DNA of 64,000 nt from Owenia fusiformis. Lineage: Eukaryota > Annelida > Polychaeta > Sabellida > Oweniidae. The stretch is taken from positions 11,342,530-11,406,529 of the forward strand of contig CAIIXF020000009.1 in NCBI GenBank assembly GCA_903813345.2, given 5' to 3'. A program made the position numbers and the translations under genes. Positions 27,401 to 34,048 of the stretch are shown piece after piece. The notes under the pieces were generated by a model. The model was not told the origin of the DNA. It did no database searches and was given only the letters and a program-made list of their open reading frames with translations. The number at the start of each line of letters is the position of its first letter. The first letter of the stretch is position 1.

Positions 27401-30400
27401 CACTACTTTTCAAGTTATAGTAAAAAAACATAAAAATGGTGGCCATTTTTCAAAATGGCCGCCTACTACCCAAAGTGTCATTAGACAGTGTGCCATGTTT
27501 ATAGTATTCACATATAAAATATGAAACATACCAAATATGAACAAAATCGCTGAACTACTTTTCAAGTTATAGTAAAATACGTTAAAATGGGGCCATTTTC
27601 AAAATGGCCACCTTCTACCAAAAGTGTCATTAGACAGTGTGCCATGCTTTTAGTATTCACATAACAAATATAAACAAAATCGCTCCACCACTTTTCGAGT
27701 TATAGTAAAATACGTTAAAATGGCGGCCATTTTGAAAAATGGCTGCCTTCTACCAAAAGTGTCATTAGACAGTGTGCAATGTTTATAGTATTCACATACC
27801 AAATATGAACAAAATCGCTTCTCTACTTTTCGAGTTATAGTAAAATACGTTAAAATGGCGGCCATTTTTCAAAATTTTTTTCAAAATGGCCGCCTTATAC
27901 CAAAAGTGTCATAGGACAGTGTGCCATGCTCATAGTATTCACATACCAAATATGAACAAAATCGCTCCACTACTTTTCGAGTTATAGTAAAATACGTTAA
28001 AATGGCGGCCATTTTTCAAAATGGCCGCCTTCTACCAAAAGTGTCTTTAGACAGTGTGCAATGTTTATAGTACTCACATACCAAATATGAACAAAATCGC
28101 TCCACTACTTTTCGAGTTACAGCAAAAATCGTAAAATAACGAGTAAAGGCCGCCATTTTTCAAGATGGCTGACATGTGCTTTTTTAATATCTACATTTGT
28201 AGCTTTTTTAATGTCCTTTATAATTTTTTTACATTTAAAACATATTGCTATTACAGTTTTACATATTGCACCTAAATTACTGTAAAATCGGCACTAAAAT
28301 GGCCGCCATTTTGAAATGAGCGGCCATTTTGAAAATCGGCTTTCGAGCAGAACTTCTACCCCCATAGGGTATATGTGTACAAAATATGAACAAAATCGGG
28401 CCAACGGTATTTGAGTTATTGCCCGGACGGACGGACGGACGTACGTACGGACGGACGGACGTATGTACGGACGGACGGACGGACGTACGTCCGGACGGAC
28501 GGACGGAGGCGTTCCCTATATCCCTCCGAACTTCGTTCGATGGGATAATAATTTAGCCTGCTCTGTCCAAATATGATACATCTTTGAATTTTTGAGAATA
28601 CGAATGTCACTGGTGCCCCATTATTGGAGAATACGGTTGTGAAATGTCTTGGATGCCGTGTTACACTCGTTTCCATGACATTTCACAAGCGTATCCTTCG
28701 GGAAAAGATAAATCCTTCTCTTGCTCACTCTACGGGGGATCATATAAACTGAGATTTGGAGATCTTGTTCAGGTTAGCCATAAAAAGGTTTGGGATTTGT
28801 TTTTTTCTACTGTGATATTAATGATTTGGCTCTAAGGCGAGAAATCTGTACTTTCTGATTGATATTCCATTATGAACAGTTACATTGCTAAAAAAAATAA
28901 CATTTTTTTGTTACATTACTTTTAAATACAGCATAAACTATATTCAACAAACACAATTTCAAAAAGGATAATATAGAAGTTAACCTTTATTTTCCATTTT
29001 TAAGCAGCTGTGCCTCTCATGACTTTCCAAAACAGGTCATATTCGTAGCCTAAGAACCGGTCATACTCAATATACGCGGATACTCTAGTTACCCGTGTTT
29101 ATAGTGGTTATCACAAGAACTCTACGCTGGGCTTACAATGAAGAAAACTGCATTTTTGTAGCTGCAAGTTGAGAAAAGATATTTCAGTTGTGCCTTAAAA
29201 CATTTAAAAGTGACTGATTCTAGTGTAGTGTTCCACTTAGACAGGTTTTGCTGTACTGTACTTTATACAGGTATTATCAGAAATGGACATTAACCGAGGA
29301 GATCAATGCAATGAATTCCTGGAGACATACCTATTGTTCCATGTTCTATATAAACAAATCAATATTGTACACAATGGCTATTGATAGCTTGTAATAGAGC
29401 AATGTCAAGAAATGTTGTACATTTTATTAACTAGTGTGGTATACACTGCAGTTCTTTCCAGGTTTTTGGAATTCTAATTTTCACAATTCTGACCAAAGTT
29501 GGACAAAATATACTATTTTTTTCTCATTTTCATTTTCAAGATGGTGCAAATAGGTGTTCAAGCAGGTGCAGACCTATTTGAAAGATCTCAAATGGGTGCA
29601 GCACCTACTGAAATATTTTATGCAGAAGAACTCCCTAGTTTTTGCATTGGCTGGATTCTGAATAAATATTTATTATTGAATGACCGCCTAGCTTTTTATA
29701 ATAATTTGAAAATCTGATTCAAATCAAATCATAAAATCAGTGAATATCAGTAAATATTTAATTGGTTTCAATTAAGGAATAAATAATGATAGGCCATTCA
29801 ATCTGGTGAAATTCAACATGAGTTGGACGTCACAGAGTGTCGTACAAAGCACGAAATGAAGGGGGTGCATTTGTACTGACATTCTGCCGAATGAGTGTAG
29901 AATTTCACCATATTGAATGGCCTATCATTATTTAACTCGATTCGAACATAAAAAAGAAAACCTTGTTCAGAGAATTGGGGAGTTAAGTCAATGAAATAAC
30001 CAAACTTGCTGTTATTTTTGCCATTCCCAGGTGTGACATCATAATACACAGATTGAATAGAGCACAGGCGTGCCTATATGGAGAAATAATGAACGTTCAT
30101 TATTGGCTATGCTGCATTCTGATTGGTTTAGAAATTCAAATAGAGCTCAGCACGGTCATGTTTTAATAGATTGTGAAAAGTGTTCAGATATGAGAGGTTA
30201 ATTCATATAAATAGAAATATGACTGTTCAACATTCAAAATGGGAGGTGTTCACTCTTCACATTAATTTTCAATGTTTTTAACATGGGATTCAAAGGAAGT
30301 AAAAAATGGGATCAAAAAGTGTTCACATTTGGAAAATGTTCAAGTTAGAGTTCAATAGTCATCAAATACATGTATATACAGGTTTTACTATACTATAAGT

Positions 30401-33400
30401 GCAGATCAATTGTTACAGTCACGTACAAAAGTGTCTACGTATAGTATTTTAGGATGTTATTCTCAGAGATCTATATTTAGTTCTGACTTACCATGTAATG
30501 CTTTCTGATACGCCCGTCCTGTCACCAAAAGCTGTCGTAACTTTGGGTTGACTCCTTCAAGTATATTCTGAAAAAATGTAGCAAGGTTCGATCATTACAT
30601 GTTAAATAATGACAAAACTATATTGTTGCTCTTGGGATGATATTATTTACTACTCCTTAGTTCAAAATCAATTTAGTTCATTCTGGGAGAGGGATATCAT
30701 TACCCCTCCACTTTTCTTATGAGATAAATCTCATCTCCAATGATAGGGATATATCAATTCCCTCTTTTAATAGCAGGTTGGGGGGAGGGAATTATTTGTG
30801 AAATGACTGTGGGGCTTCTGAAATGCCTAAAGCTATGTGGTCAAACGAACTATAAACATGTACCGAGAATGTGCTCACATTTCTTCAGAATCCAGAAACT
30901 CGCGAATGCAAAAACCTCGAAATGTGAAAACCTCCTAATCTGAATGCTTAAAGGACAACTGAAATAGCTTTTCTCAACTTGCAGCTTCAAAAATGTAGTT
31001 TTCTCCATTGTAAGCCCACCATAGAGTTCTTGCGATAGCCATTATAAAATAAATGTTAGATAACTGCTAACGGTCATAGATAAGGAAATAAAACTAACTG
31101 ATAAATCAAATTGGCCCCCACGTGATTAGTAACGTCATATACAAAATATAGCTTTGGTTTATTGGTTCCATAGTAATCATAACGTCACGGCAACCATAGG
31201 ATTGTTGTGTAAATAAATAACAAAACATTTTGGCATTATGACGTCATGATCTAATGGACCAAAACGGGCCACGTGGGGACCAGTAAGAGATCACGTGGGG
31301 GCCAATAACGTCACAACCAATTCGAATATTGCTTATTAAGCAGCTATAACGATCGTTAGAGTGAAATAGTTTTCACACTTCTGATGAGAAAACATGTCCA
31401 AATACATCTATCAAAAAATTATATTGATTCCTTTAGGTTAAAAATACCATTTCATATCTGCTTTAAGCCGGTCCCAATGGCGTTCGGATTGGTCAGGTTT
31501 TACTGTAATATACCACAAAGCCTAGAATAGGGTGGAATAGCACATTGTGAAAGTATCACTACACAGAAATTTACTGAAAGTAAAAGCGGGAAATATCAAT
31601 TATCAAATTCCAGGAGCATTCAATAATCACGCCCGGTGATCGTGAATATGGGACGGAGGGGGGGAGCAGGCAATTTCTGCTAGGAAATTCAAAAATCTGG
31701 AAGATTTATTTTTTCAAGAAAAAGTTACTATTGAATTGCTAAATGGATAGGTGCACGGTATGGTGGAATATGTTAGGTTTTCTGGGATTTTTTCTGAAAC
31801 GATACGCATCTAAGGTATGAGATCTATTAAAAAAGGCGCAAGGCCATCAACAGGCACAAATCAACGTTTTTGCTATAAATCAAGCAACAATGGTCTGGAC
31901 GACCTGTAATAAATACTTGTAAGTGATGTTATCATAACTAAATTAATGTCATTGCTGAATTTATAAAATAAGTTTCCATATGTGAAATAAAAAATAATCG
32001 AAAATAATGAATTTGGGACGGAGGGGGGGGGGAGGGGACGGAGGGGGGGGAGCAATATGTATATAAGACATGATTAGAGATGTTTTGCGACTTTAAGTCC
32101 TTTTACTCCAAATGTCCCCATTTTTCAGTCTCCAGGGGTATATCATCCAGTTTCTTACTAAGTTCATGAGTTCATTTTTCAAATACAAGAATTCGTGTGA
32201 AGTTGTTTCACTTTATAGAATTAATACTCCCCCCCCTCCGTCCCCTCCCCCCCCCCCTCCGTCCCCTCCCCCCCTCCGTCCCATTTTAATTATTTTAGAT
32301 TATTTTTTATTTTACGTATGGAAACTTATTTTATAAATTCAGCAATGACATTAATTTAGTTATGATAACATCACTTACAAGTATTTATTACAGGTCGTGT
32401 AGTCCATTGTTGCTTGATTTATAGCAAAAACTTTGACTTTTGCACGTTGGTTGCGTTGCGCCTTTTTTTAATAGATCTTATATCTTAAAAGAGTATCGGT
32501 TGAAAAATAATCCTAGAATACATAACATATTTTATCATACCGTGCGCTTATTCAATTTGCAATTCAATCGTAAACTCTGTCTTGAAAAAATAATTTTACC
32601 AGATTTGTTGAATTTTCTAGCGGAAATTGCCTGCTCCCACCCTCCGTCCCATTTTCACGATCACCGGGCGTGATAATGAATATAGAATAATTATATTGTA
32701 TTCATATCAGTGATCTCCCCAGTATTTCTTCAAGCAGGGGGGGTTGTCAAGTTTCGCAACTTGCGTTGCTTGCAATATATACCAACCTTATTTGTTTACT
32801 CAACGCCAAATCTATATCATCTAATGGCAACAATTTTCTTGCAAGACTCTGTATGGAACTTTGACTTTGGATGTGTGTAGATCTAATGTATTCAGTAATT
32901 AGGATGAGCTTTTGTCAAATTTGATCAAGGAATCGATATGACTATTAGTGTATTACTACTAGCTATGTTTGAAATAAAACAAACACTTCTTTATTAAACT
33001 ATGAAAACATTTCACATTATTATACTATTCTAATAATTGCAAGCCATTTAAAAGTACCAAGTTCCGTGTTATGTGTCAGTAAAGCTCAAAGGATTTTGGC
33101 TACTCATAACTCGGTATAGCAAGACTTTTTAACTCTTTAGTTACTTGACTACCCTCGGTCCTAGAATACAATGAAGACTGACCATGCAATGATACAGTAC
33201 TCGTTATAACAAGAGTAACACAACGCCATCCGCTGTAGAAAAACAGAAATTCTAATTTCTACGACTAGCGAGCAGGTCTGTTGTCAACTTTAGAAATTCC
33301 CACATTTCCATCACATGAGCAGTGTTCTGAATGGTGAAAAACTGCATGATTTTGAAAGAAGTTTTGGCGGGGAAAGGAGGAAGGTTGAACCTATCTGAGA

Positions 33401-33832
33401 ATGAGAACCTACTAAGCTACAGGCCTGAATAAGTAAGTGCCAAAGTCACCATGTCCACATTACCTCATAATTTGACGTTACCCTACACCACTGTTCAAGT
33501 CTGTTGTAATGTTGTTTTTGACCTGGCACAACCATTTTGTCAGGCACAATCCCCCGGTCACAATCACTTCAAAATATACTAGACATGCTGTTAAAATTGT
33601 GCGATGCATGGTCCTTAGTTCAATAGTTAATGTGAACAAATCAAATTTGATGACACTTGGCAAAATGATCGAAGTAAACATTTTCTTTGAATGCCATGGA
33701 TGCATTCCTGCATTGCAGACACAGCAAGACAAGACCCGATGGAAACACTGCTATTCGATCAAAGTCATACAAATTTCAACCCACCTTATACACATAATCT
33801 GTGAGCATATGCATCTTCTCCTGCTGTGCCAT
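237..33832 (-). CDS. BAIAP2: BAIAP2/IRSp53-like I-BAR (IMD) adaptor gene, 3' part outside window
   Basis: The product should be a cytoplasmic adaptor whose I-BAR (IMD) domain dimerises, binds phosphoinositide membranes and actin, and makes outward protrusions. Vertebrate relatives add a linker, an SH3 domain and a WH2 motif, which are not seen here and would lie past the left edge. Eight minus-strand exons with GT/AG borders join in phase: 33785-33832, 30492-30567, 26128-26217, 19093-19154, 16247-16318, 14402-14533, 8558-8623 and 8108-8194 (633 nt, 211 codons). The peptide aligns throughout with the IMD as I remember it: the MHMLTDYVYK start, NPKLRQLL, the YQKALHGVSSAAKAY block, IAEVQREI, KSFHAELL and the ALLED...CFLLDKLC helix. 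The exon for the last IMD helix was not found between 8108 and 474. The exon at 237-474 is assigned by strand, position and linker-like composition. Family identity is close to certain; BAIAP2 versus BAIAP2L1 orthology is not decided. Confidence 0.9.
858..886. repeat. (CATT)n microsatellite
   Basis: About seven copies of the tetranucleotide ATTC/CATT in a row. Confidence 0.9.
1582..1765. repeat. Two-copy tandem repeat, about 92 bp
   Basis: Two successive blocks share ATTGACATTCAGTCCATT-like starts, then GACATTTTATTTTT and CATTGCCAAGAGTGAAAGTG, ending at TGATTGCCCA. Divergence of a few bases and small indels separates the copies. Confidence 0.75.
2560..2790. repeat. Degenerate AT-rich minisatellite
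   Basis: Variants of GATGAATTGTATATGAT and GATGGAGATTTATATGAT recur roughly ten times without a strict period, as in an old minisatellite. Confidence 0.7.
3240..3450 (+). mobile_element. tRNA-derived SINE-like head
   Basis: An exact pol III A box (TAGCGCAGCGG, 3248-3258) is followed 31 bp later by a near-match to the B box (GGATCCAATCC, 3290-3300, consensus GGTTCGANTCC). Spacing is that of a tRNA, but the flanks do not fold as an acceptor stem, so this is more likely a SINE head than a tRNA gene. The body runs without a clear break into the first 463-bp repeat at 3451. Confidence 0.6.
3451..5434 (+). repeat. Three near-identical 463-bp direct repeats around a 600-bp spacer
   Basis: Copies run 3451-3913, 3914-4376 and 4977-5434. 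Each starts GGATATAGTCCTGAGTAAGG and ends TGTGGTCTTCAACC. The first two abut; the third follows a 600-bp unique segment. The junctions after copies 1 and 2 and before copy 3 carry CTATTAG. Only a handful of substitutions separate the copies (for example in the AAAAGTC stretch and TGCACTAGG versus TGCACAAGG), so the duplication is recent. Near its start each copy has a hairpin-like CTAGCGGTTACCGTTAG. No credible coding frame is kept between copies. Confidence 0.9.
4377..4976. other. 600-bp spacer between 463-bp repeats
   Basis: Unique sequence with CTATTAG at both edges. It contains TTATGACGTCATAA, a CRE-like palindrome at about 4632-4645. A short open frame at 4334-4525 crosses from repeat into spacer and has no recognisable domain. 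Confidence 0.4.
5435..7140. other. Intronic sequence without recognised gene
   Basis: AT-rich. The part at about 5680-5825 (TTTTGATTGGGTTGG ... GACGAAGCTCTCTTTT) resembles 15765-15890 and, more weakly, 20838-20975, so it is part of a dispersed repeat. No exon with convincing borders was found. Confidence 0.4.
7151..7370. repeat. 46-bp minisatellite, five copies
   Basis: ATTAAAGCCTCATATTTGAC recurs at 7151, 7197, 7243, 7289 and 7335, exactly 46 bp apart. Each unit continues with ACTGAGTTAGAGTGAAACAC and TAAT, with a few substitutions. Confidence 0.95.
7427..7615 (+). pseudogene. Integrase-like retroelement fragment
   Basis: The frame reads NIYSLLINNFITEIGCSPSI followed by LSSDRGA. This resembles the middle of retroelement integrases of the Ty3/Gypsy type (consensus L--NFI--FG-P--I-SDRG-F), including the second catalytic Asp in SDRG. 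The fragment stops at 7613 with no neighbouring RT or capsid frame, so it is a short relic. The identification rests on one motif; a DDE transposase is possible. Confidence 0.45.
7925..8070. repeat. Dispersed repeat piece (CATGCAGTTTTTCCCCATTCAGA)
   Basis: AAATCATGCAGTTTTTCCCC and the following CATTCAGA recur at about 585-630 (same strand) and 33315-33360 (opposite strand). The flanks are divergent. It lies directly beside exon 8 of the I-BAR gene without disturbing its donor. Confidence 0.6.
8108..8194 (-). CDS. BAIAP2: I-BAR gene, coding exon 8
   Basis: Twenty-nine codons, phase 0 both sides, acceptor ATATTTCAG and donor GTAGGT. It encodes ALLEDHSRHCFLLDKLCVMV followed by RNYASYHNK. This is the best conserved block of the domain (family ALLEEKRRFCFLVDKHC). 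The next expected exon, with the Trp-containing last IMD helix, was looked for down to 474 and not recognised. Confidence 0.9.
8340..8470. mobile_element. One end of a pogo/Tc1-like short element
   Basis: TA followed by CAGTAAAATGTGTTTATCCG and a GAACATCTC motif matches the left ends of the complete elements at 15481 and 21344. The right end was not found. Confidence 0.45.
8558..8623 (-). CDS. BAIAP2: I-BAR gene, coding exon 7
   Basis: Twenty-two codons, phase 0 both sides, acceptor ATTTCCAG and donor GTTGGT (the weakest donor in the gene). The peptide begins LLRTSNEYQAKLEEYQRSSL, corresponding to YIDAISNKQGELENYVSDGY in IRSp53. Confidence 0.86.
8635..8765. repeat. 44-bp minisatellite, three copies
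   Basis: GAAAATGCCATATATGGGTG and TCAAATAAGTACCATTAATA recur three times directly upstream of I-BAR exon 7. Copies differ at a few bases; the last is shortened. Confidence 0.9.
8770..10880. other. Intronic sequence without recognised gene
   Basis: AT-rich DNA with no convincing exon or clear element boundary. Short open frames have no known domain. Confidence 0.4.
10881..10974 (+). repeat. Dispersed repeat, about 95 bp, three copies in window
   Basis: ATTACTCTAAATTGTATAAA and the following AATGCAAGAAAATCA...TTTGGAGAGAAT recur at 17689-17790 and, more weakly, 1986-2060, all on the same strand. The THAP transposon begins immediately after this copy. Confidence 0.7.
10975..14028 (+). mobile_element. 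3.05-kb TIR DNA transposon carrying a THAP-domain gene
   Basis: The left end TACCGGATTTTCTCGCATAT (10975) is repeated inverted at the right end, TATGCGAGAAAATCCGGTA (to 14028), and both continue into GCCC/GGGC. A subterminal motif GCCCATGGGCGTATAAG plus a TTTTTGGCCCA run is present near both ends but in direct orientation. Between lie a plus-strand THAP-domain exon and three further candidate exons. THAP zinc fingers are the DNA-binding part of P-element-type transposases and occur in other cut-and-paste families. No DDE catalytic core was recognised, so the copy is shortened or degenerate. No exact target duplication was found. The superfamily (P-like, Kolobok-like or other) is undetermined. 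Confidence 0.75.
11359..13349 (+). pseudogene. THAP zinc-finger protein, four candidate exons, frameshifted
   Basis: Exons are proposed at 11359-11730, 12473-12547, 12836-12895 and 13187-13349, with donors GTATGC, GTAAGT, GTAAGT and GTATGA; junctions are phase 0. Exon 1 starts at an ATG in good context (AAAGATGCC) and encodes a full THAP C2CH finger in about 90 residues: MPICAAVNCHN, FHKIPD, a Trp in RAWLTNIGRGW, CSVHFSPDCF and the closing AIPTIF. A basic tail follows (RRAVKRQQKR). Exons 2 and 3 read VIADITSTQF... and HEDTESPRTTVADEYGPDIE. In exon 4 the frame reaches TGA after NDWWAG, while another frame continues into a Cys-rich CKKCNPCQTCEKK, suggesting a one-base frameshift near 13260. The gene is enclosed by inverted repeats, so it is probably transposon-derived. 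Exon 1 is secure; exons 2-4 are inferred from splice sites. Confidence 0.7.
14402..14533 (-). CDS. BAIAP2: I-BAR gene, coding exon 6
   Basis: Forty-four codons, phase 0 to phase 0, acceptor ATTTTCAG and donor GTAACC. It starts LQYKKYLQGRK and has the SNLKKYRKKIAK basic stretch that corresponds to the AELKKLRKKSQG region of IRSp53, part of the positively charged membrane and actin-binding surface. It ends DPKEMQ, equivalent to SDKELQ. Confidence 0.9.
14699..15091. mobile_element. 393-bp MITE with 25-bp perfect TIRs
   Basis: The left end AAAGGACGATTCTCGGTTTG + GAGAA (14699-14723) is exactly reverse-complemented at 15067-15091. The inside is a tandem duplication of about 190 bp (TAGAAATATTACCCAAATTA and GAAGCAGGGATAA occur twice). 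The target duplication is not resolved. Confidence 0.9.
15481..15653. mobile_element. 173-bp pogo/Tc1-like MITE, TA target site
   Basis: TA, then CAGTAAACCCTGTTATAG..., ending ...CACAGGTTTCTCTG, then TA. GTTCTAC and GTTCGAT motifs lie inside the ends. The CAGT...ACTG type ends and TA duplication fit the pogo/Tc1-mariner group. Related copies or half-copies lie at 8340, 21344-21521, about 640-665, 29235-29260, 30375-30395 and 31493-31507. Confidence 0.75.
15765..15895. repeat. Dispersed repeat related to 5680-5825
   Basis: TATTTTGATTGGGTAGCTGG and a later GAGAGTAGA...TTTTAAAGAG correspond in order to the sequence at 5688-5820. Ends are not defined. Confidence 0.4.
16247..16318 (-). CDS. BAIAP2: I-BAR gene, coding exon 5
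   Basis: Seventy-two nucleotides (24 codons, phase 0 both sides) after a pyrimidine-rich acceptor TTTTTTCCAG and before GTAAGT. The peptide starts IKSFHAELLIPLESKQDSEL, matching the family block K-FH-ELL--LE-K-ELD. It continues the central coiled-coil helix of the I-BAR dimer. Confidence 0.9.
16319..18530. other. Intron between I-BAR exons 5 and 4
   Basis: No further exon was recognised. It includes the third copy of the roughly 95-bp dispersed repeat (17640-17790) and simple AT-rich DNA. Short open frames (for example 17868-18065) have no known domain. Confidence 0.4.
18540..18970. repeat. 42-bp minisatellite, about ten copies
   Basis: GAGAGACTT recurs ten times between 18572 and 18971, mostly 42-43 bp apart; the consensus includes GACTTTACTTTTGAGAGACT and TAGAGATTTATAATATAGG. 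Copies near the ends are more divergent, the usual pattern for unequal exchange. Confidence 0.95.
19093..19154 (-). CDS. BAIAP2: I-BAR gene, coding exon 4
   Basis: Sixty-two nucleotides with acceptor ATGTTTCAG and donor GTAAGT, phase 1 to phase 0. It encodes GAALLQIAEVQREINTQSLD plus Met, matching the DVLFQMAEVHRQIQNQLEEM part of the IMD. It lies just beyond a 42-bp satellite in the following intron. Confidence 0.9.
19246..19454. mobile_element. Short inverted-repeat element (MITE candidate)
   Basis: TCCAGAACATATTCTTTCTT...ACCCCCTGC at the left is mirrored by GCAGGGGGAAGAAGGAGGTA...TTCTGGA at the right, with mismatches. It sits in the intron just upstream of I-BAR exon 4. No target duplication was confirmed. 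Confidence 0.5.
20838..20975. mobile_element. Small inverted-repeat element
   Basis: GACGAAGCTCTCTTTTGA near the left edge is mirrored by TTAAAAGAGAACTTCGTTAA near the right. The same GACGAAGCTCTCTTTT motif is at about 5781. Ends are approximate. Confidence 0.4.
21344..21521. mobile_element. 178-bp pogo/Tc1-like MITE
   Basis: Starts CAGTAAAACCTGTCTGAGTG + AACACC and ends GGTGTTCACTTTACACAGG + TTTTTACTG, followed by TA. The left flank is CT rather than TA, so one copy of the duplication has mutated. Inside, GTGAACACCT recurs four times in both orientations. Confidence 0.75.
21550..22217. repeat. 65-bp direct repeats flanking an inverted-repeat element
   Basis: AATGTAATCAAGGTGATTGG and a following AATTGTATCAAAGG...CAATAAACAAAGT occur at 21556-21620 and 22150-22215 on the same strand. 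Between them, AGATGCGAGTAG (about 21703) and CTACTCGCATCT (about 22112) form short inverted ends. A further 40 bp (AAACAAGGCATTAAGATGAC...) after the first copy recurs at 59792-59830. Confidence 0.65.
26128..26217 (-). CDS. BAIAP2: I-BAR gene, coding exon 3
   Basis: Ninety nucleotides between acceptor TTTCTAG and donor GTAAGT, phase 1 to phase 1. It reads G-VSSAAKAYIDSMTSLASVS and on to SDIG, corresponding to the family GVTYAAKGYFDALVKMGE segment. It completes the split Gly codon left by exon 2. Confidence 0.9.
27010..28170. repeat. Satellite of about 140 bp, eight or so copies
   Basis: Each unit has GGCCATTTTTCAAAATGGCC (a self-complementary core), AAAGTGTCATTAGACAGTGT, TAGTATTCACATA, CAAATATGAACAAAATCGCT and TTTTCGAGTTATAGTAAAA. 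Units start near 27163, 27300, 27433, 27585, 27718, 27855, 28000 and 28150. Every unit can form a GGCGGCCATTTTT hairpin. Confidence 0.92.
28420..28510. repeat. (GGAC/GTAC)n minisatellite
   Basis: GGACGGACGGACGTACGTAC variants run without break for about 85 bp. The minus-strand frame through it gives RPSVRTYV repeats, an artefact of the simple repeat. Confidence 0.95.
29098..29205 (-). mobile_element. Half of a TTAA-type element, inverted copy of 30952-31055
   Basis: The reverse complement of this stretch (GCACAACTGAAATATCTTTT, CTTGCAGCTACAAAAATGCA, TTGTAAGCCCAGCGTAGAGT) matches the left end of the complete element at 30952. It is bounded by TTAA at about 29196. The other half is missing, next to the right TIR of the 26577-29089 element. 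Confidence 0.65.
29782..29932. mobile_element. 151-bp MITE with TA target duplication
   Basis: TA, then AATAATGATAGGCCATTCAA + TCTGGTGAAATTC; the right end is the reverse complement with one mismatch (GAATTTCACCATATTGAATG...), followed by TA. No coding content. TIRs are about 33 bp, Tc1/mariner type by target site. Confidence 0.9.
30492..30567 (-). CDS. BAIAP2: I-BAR gene, coding exon 2
   Basis: Acceptor TTTTTTCAG and donor GTAAGT are both strong. The exon is 76 nt, entering in phase 0 and leaving in phase 1. It encodes NILEGVNPKLRQLLVTGRAY followed by QKALH, matching the IRSp53 stretch with NPSLRNFIAMGKNYEKAL. It is too short to show as a long open frame but is unmistakable by homology and phase. 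Confidence 0.9.
30952..31462. mobile_element. 511-bp element with TTAA target duplication
   Basis: TTAA (30948-30951), AGGACAACTGAAATAGC..., ...CATTTCATATCTGCT, TTAA (31463-31466). Terminal similarity is imperfect (AGGACAACTGAAAT versus AGCAGATATGAAAT). TTAA is the target of piggyBac and Kolobok transposases. An inverted half-copy lies at 29098-29205. The inside has three CACGTG- or CACGTGGG-containing stretches. Confidence 0.65.
31626..32674. mobile_element. 1.05-kb foldback element with G-rich arms
   Basis: Both ends read inward ATCACGCCCGGTGATCGTGA, and the two arms stay complementary for about 450 bp each around a centre near 32150 (for example TTTATAAAATAAGTTTCCAT versus ATGGAAACTTATTTTATAAA). 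Each arm carries GGGACGG plus long G runs (31985-32050; complementary C runs at 32229-32282). The first 15 bp (ATCACGCCCGGTGAT) are themselves nearly self-complementary. No coding frame was found. The target duplication is not resolved. Confidence 0.88.
33310..33400 (-). repeat. Dispersed repeat piece, opposite strand of 7925-8070
   Basis: TCTGAATGGTGAAAAACTGC + ATGATTTTGAAAG is the reverse complement of the motif at 585-630 and 7990-8035. Confidence 0.6.
33785..33832 (-). CDS. BAIAP2: I-BAR gene, coding exon 1 (start codon)
   Basis: Sixteen codons from the ATG complementary to 33830-33832, ending AAG before donor GTGGGT, phase 0. The peptide MAQQEKMHMLTDYVYK matches the first IMD helix of IRSp53 (consensus MHRLTE-VYK). 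The start is chosen because it is the only ATG at this position and matches the family start within a few residues. Sequence upstream (33833-33900) is presumably 5' UTR or promoter; no TATA box is evident. Confidence 0.88.
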
Positions 33833-34043
33833 GTTTGAAGGAGAAAATCTGCGTAAAACACGCGTAATCCTAAATAAATATCCAAGAATTTTCTGCGATT
33901 TCGATTTCTATTTTATTCATCTTCTCAGTTTACATGTGACGTCATTATTTATTGAGCTCCGTTGAAAGCATGAAGTGACATCTATCAGTAACTAAAGTTT
34001 GAAAAGCATGTACCGCTAGATGCAATAAACACTATAATGCTGT
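33833..34043. promoter_or_regulatory. Presumed 5' flank of the I-BAR gene
   Basis: This 210-bp stretch lies between the I-BAR start codon and the first intergenic transposon. It has TTTACATGTGACGTCATTAT (CRE-like TGACGTCA at about 33937) and no TATA box at the right distance. Promoter function is inferred from position only; an upstream non-coding exon farther right is possible. Confidence 0.35.
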
Positions 34044-34048
34044 CTTTG

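Larger units (their letters stand above)
26577..29089. mobile_element. 2.5-kb TIR element with an internal satellite array
   Basis: The left end ACTAGAGTATCCGCGTATAT + TGAGTATGACCGGTTCT is repeated exactly inverted at 29053-29089, 37 bp perfect, with imperfect extension inward. Inside are a satellite of about 140 bp (27010-28170), a GGAC minisatellite (28420-28510), and a CGAACTTCGTTCG hairpin (about 28527). No transposase frame was seen, so it is non-autonomous. Insertion is inside I-BAR intron 2. The target duplication is not resolved. Confidence 0.85.

Noticed and set aside
28416-28676. 86-codon frame with RPSVRTYV repeats
   Set aside because: Translation of the GGAC/GTAC minisatellite.
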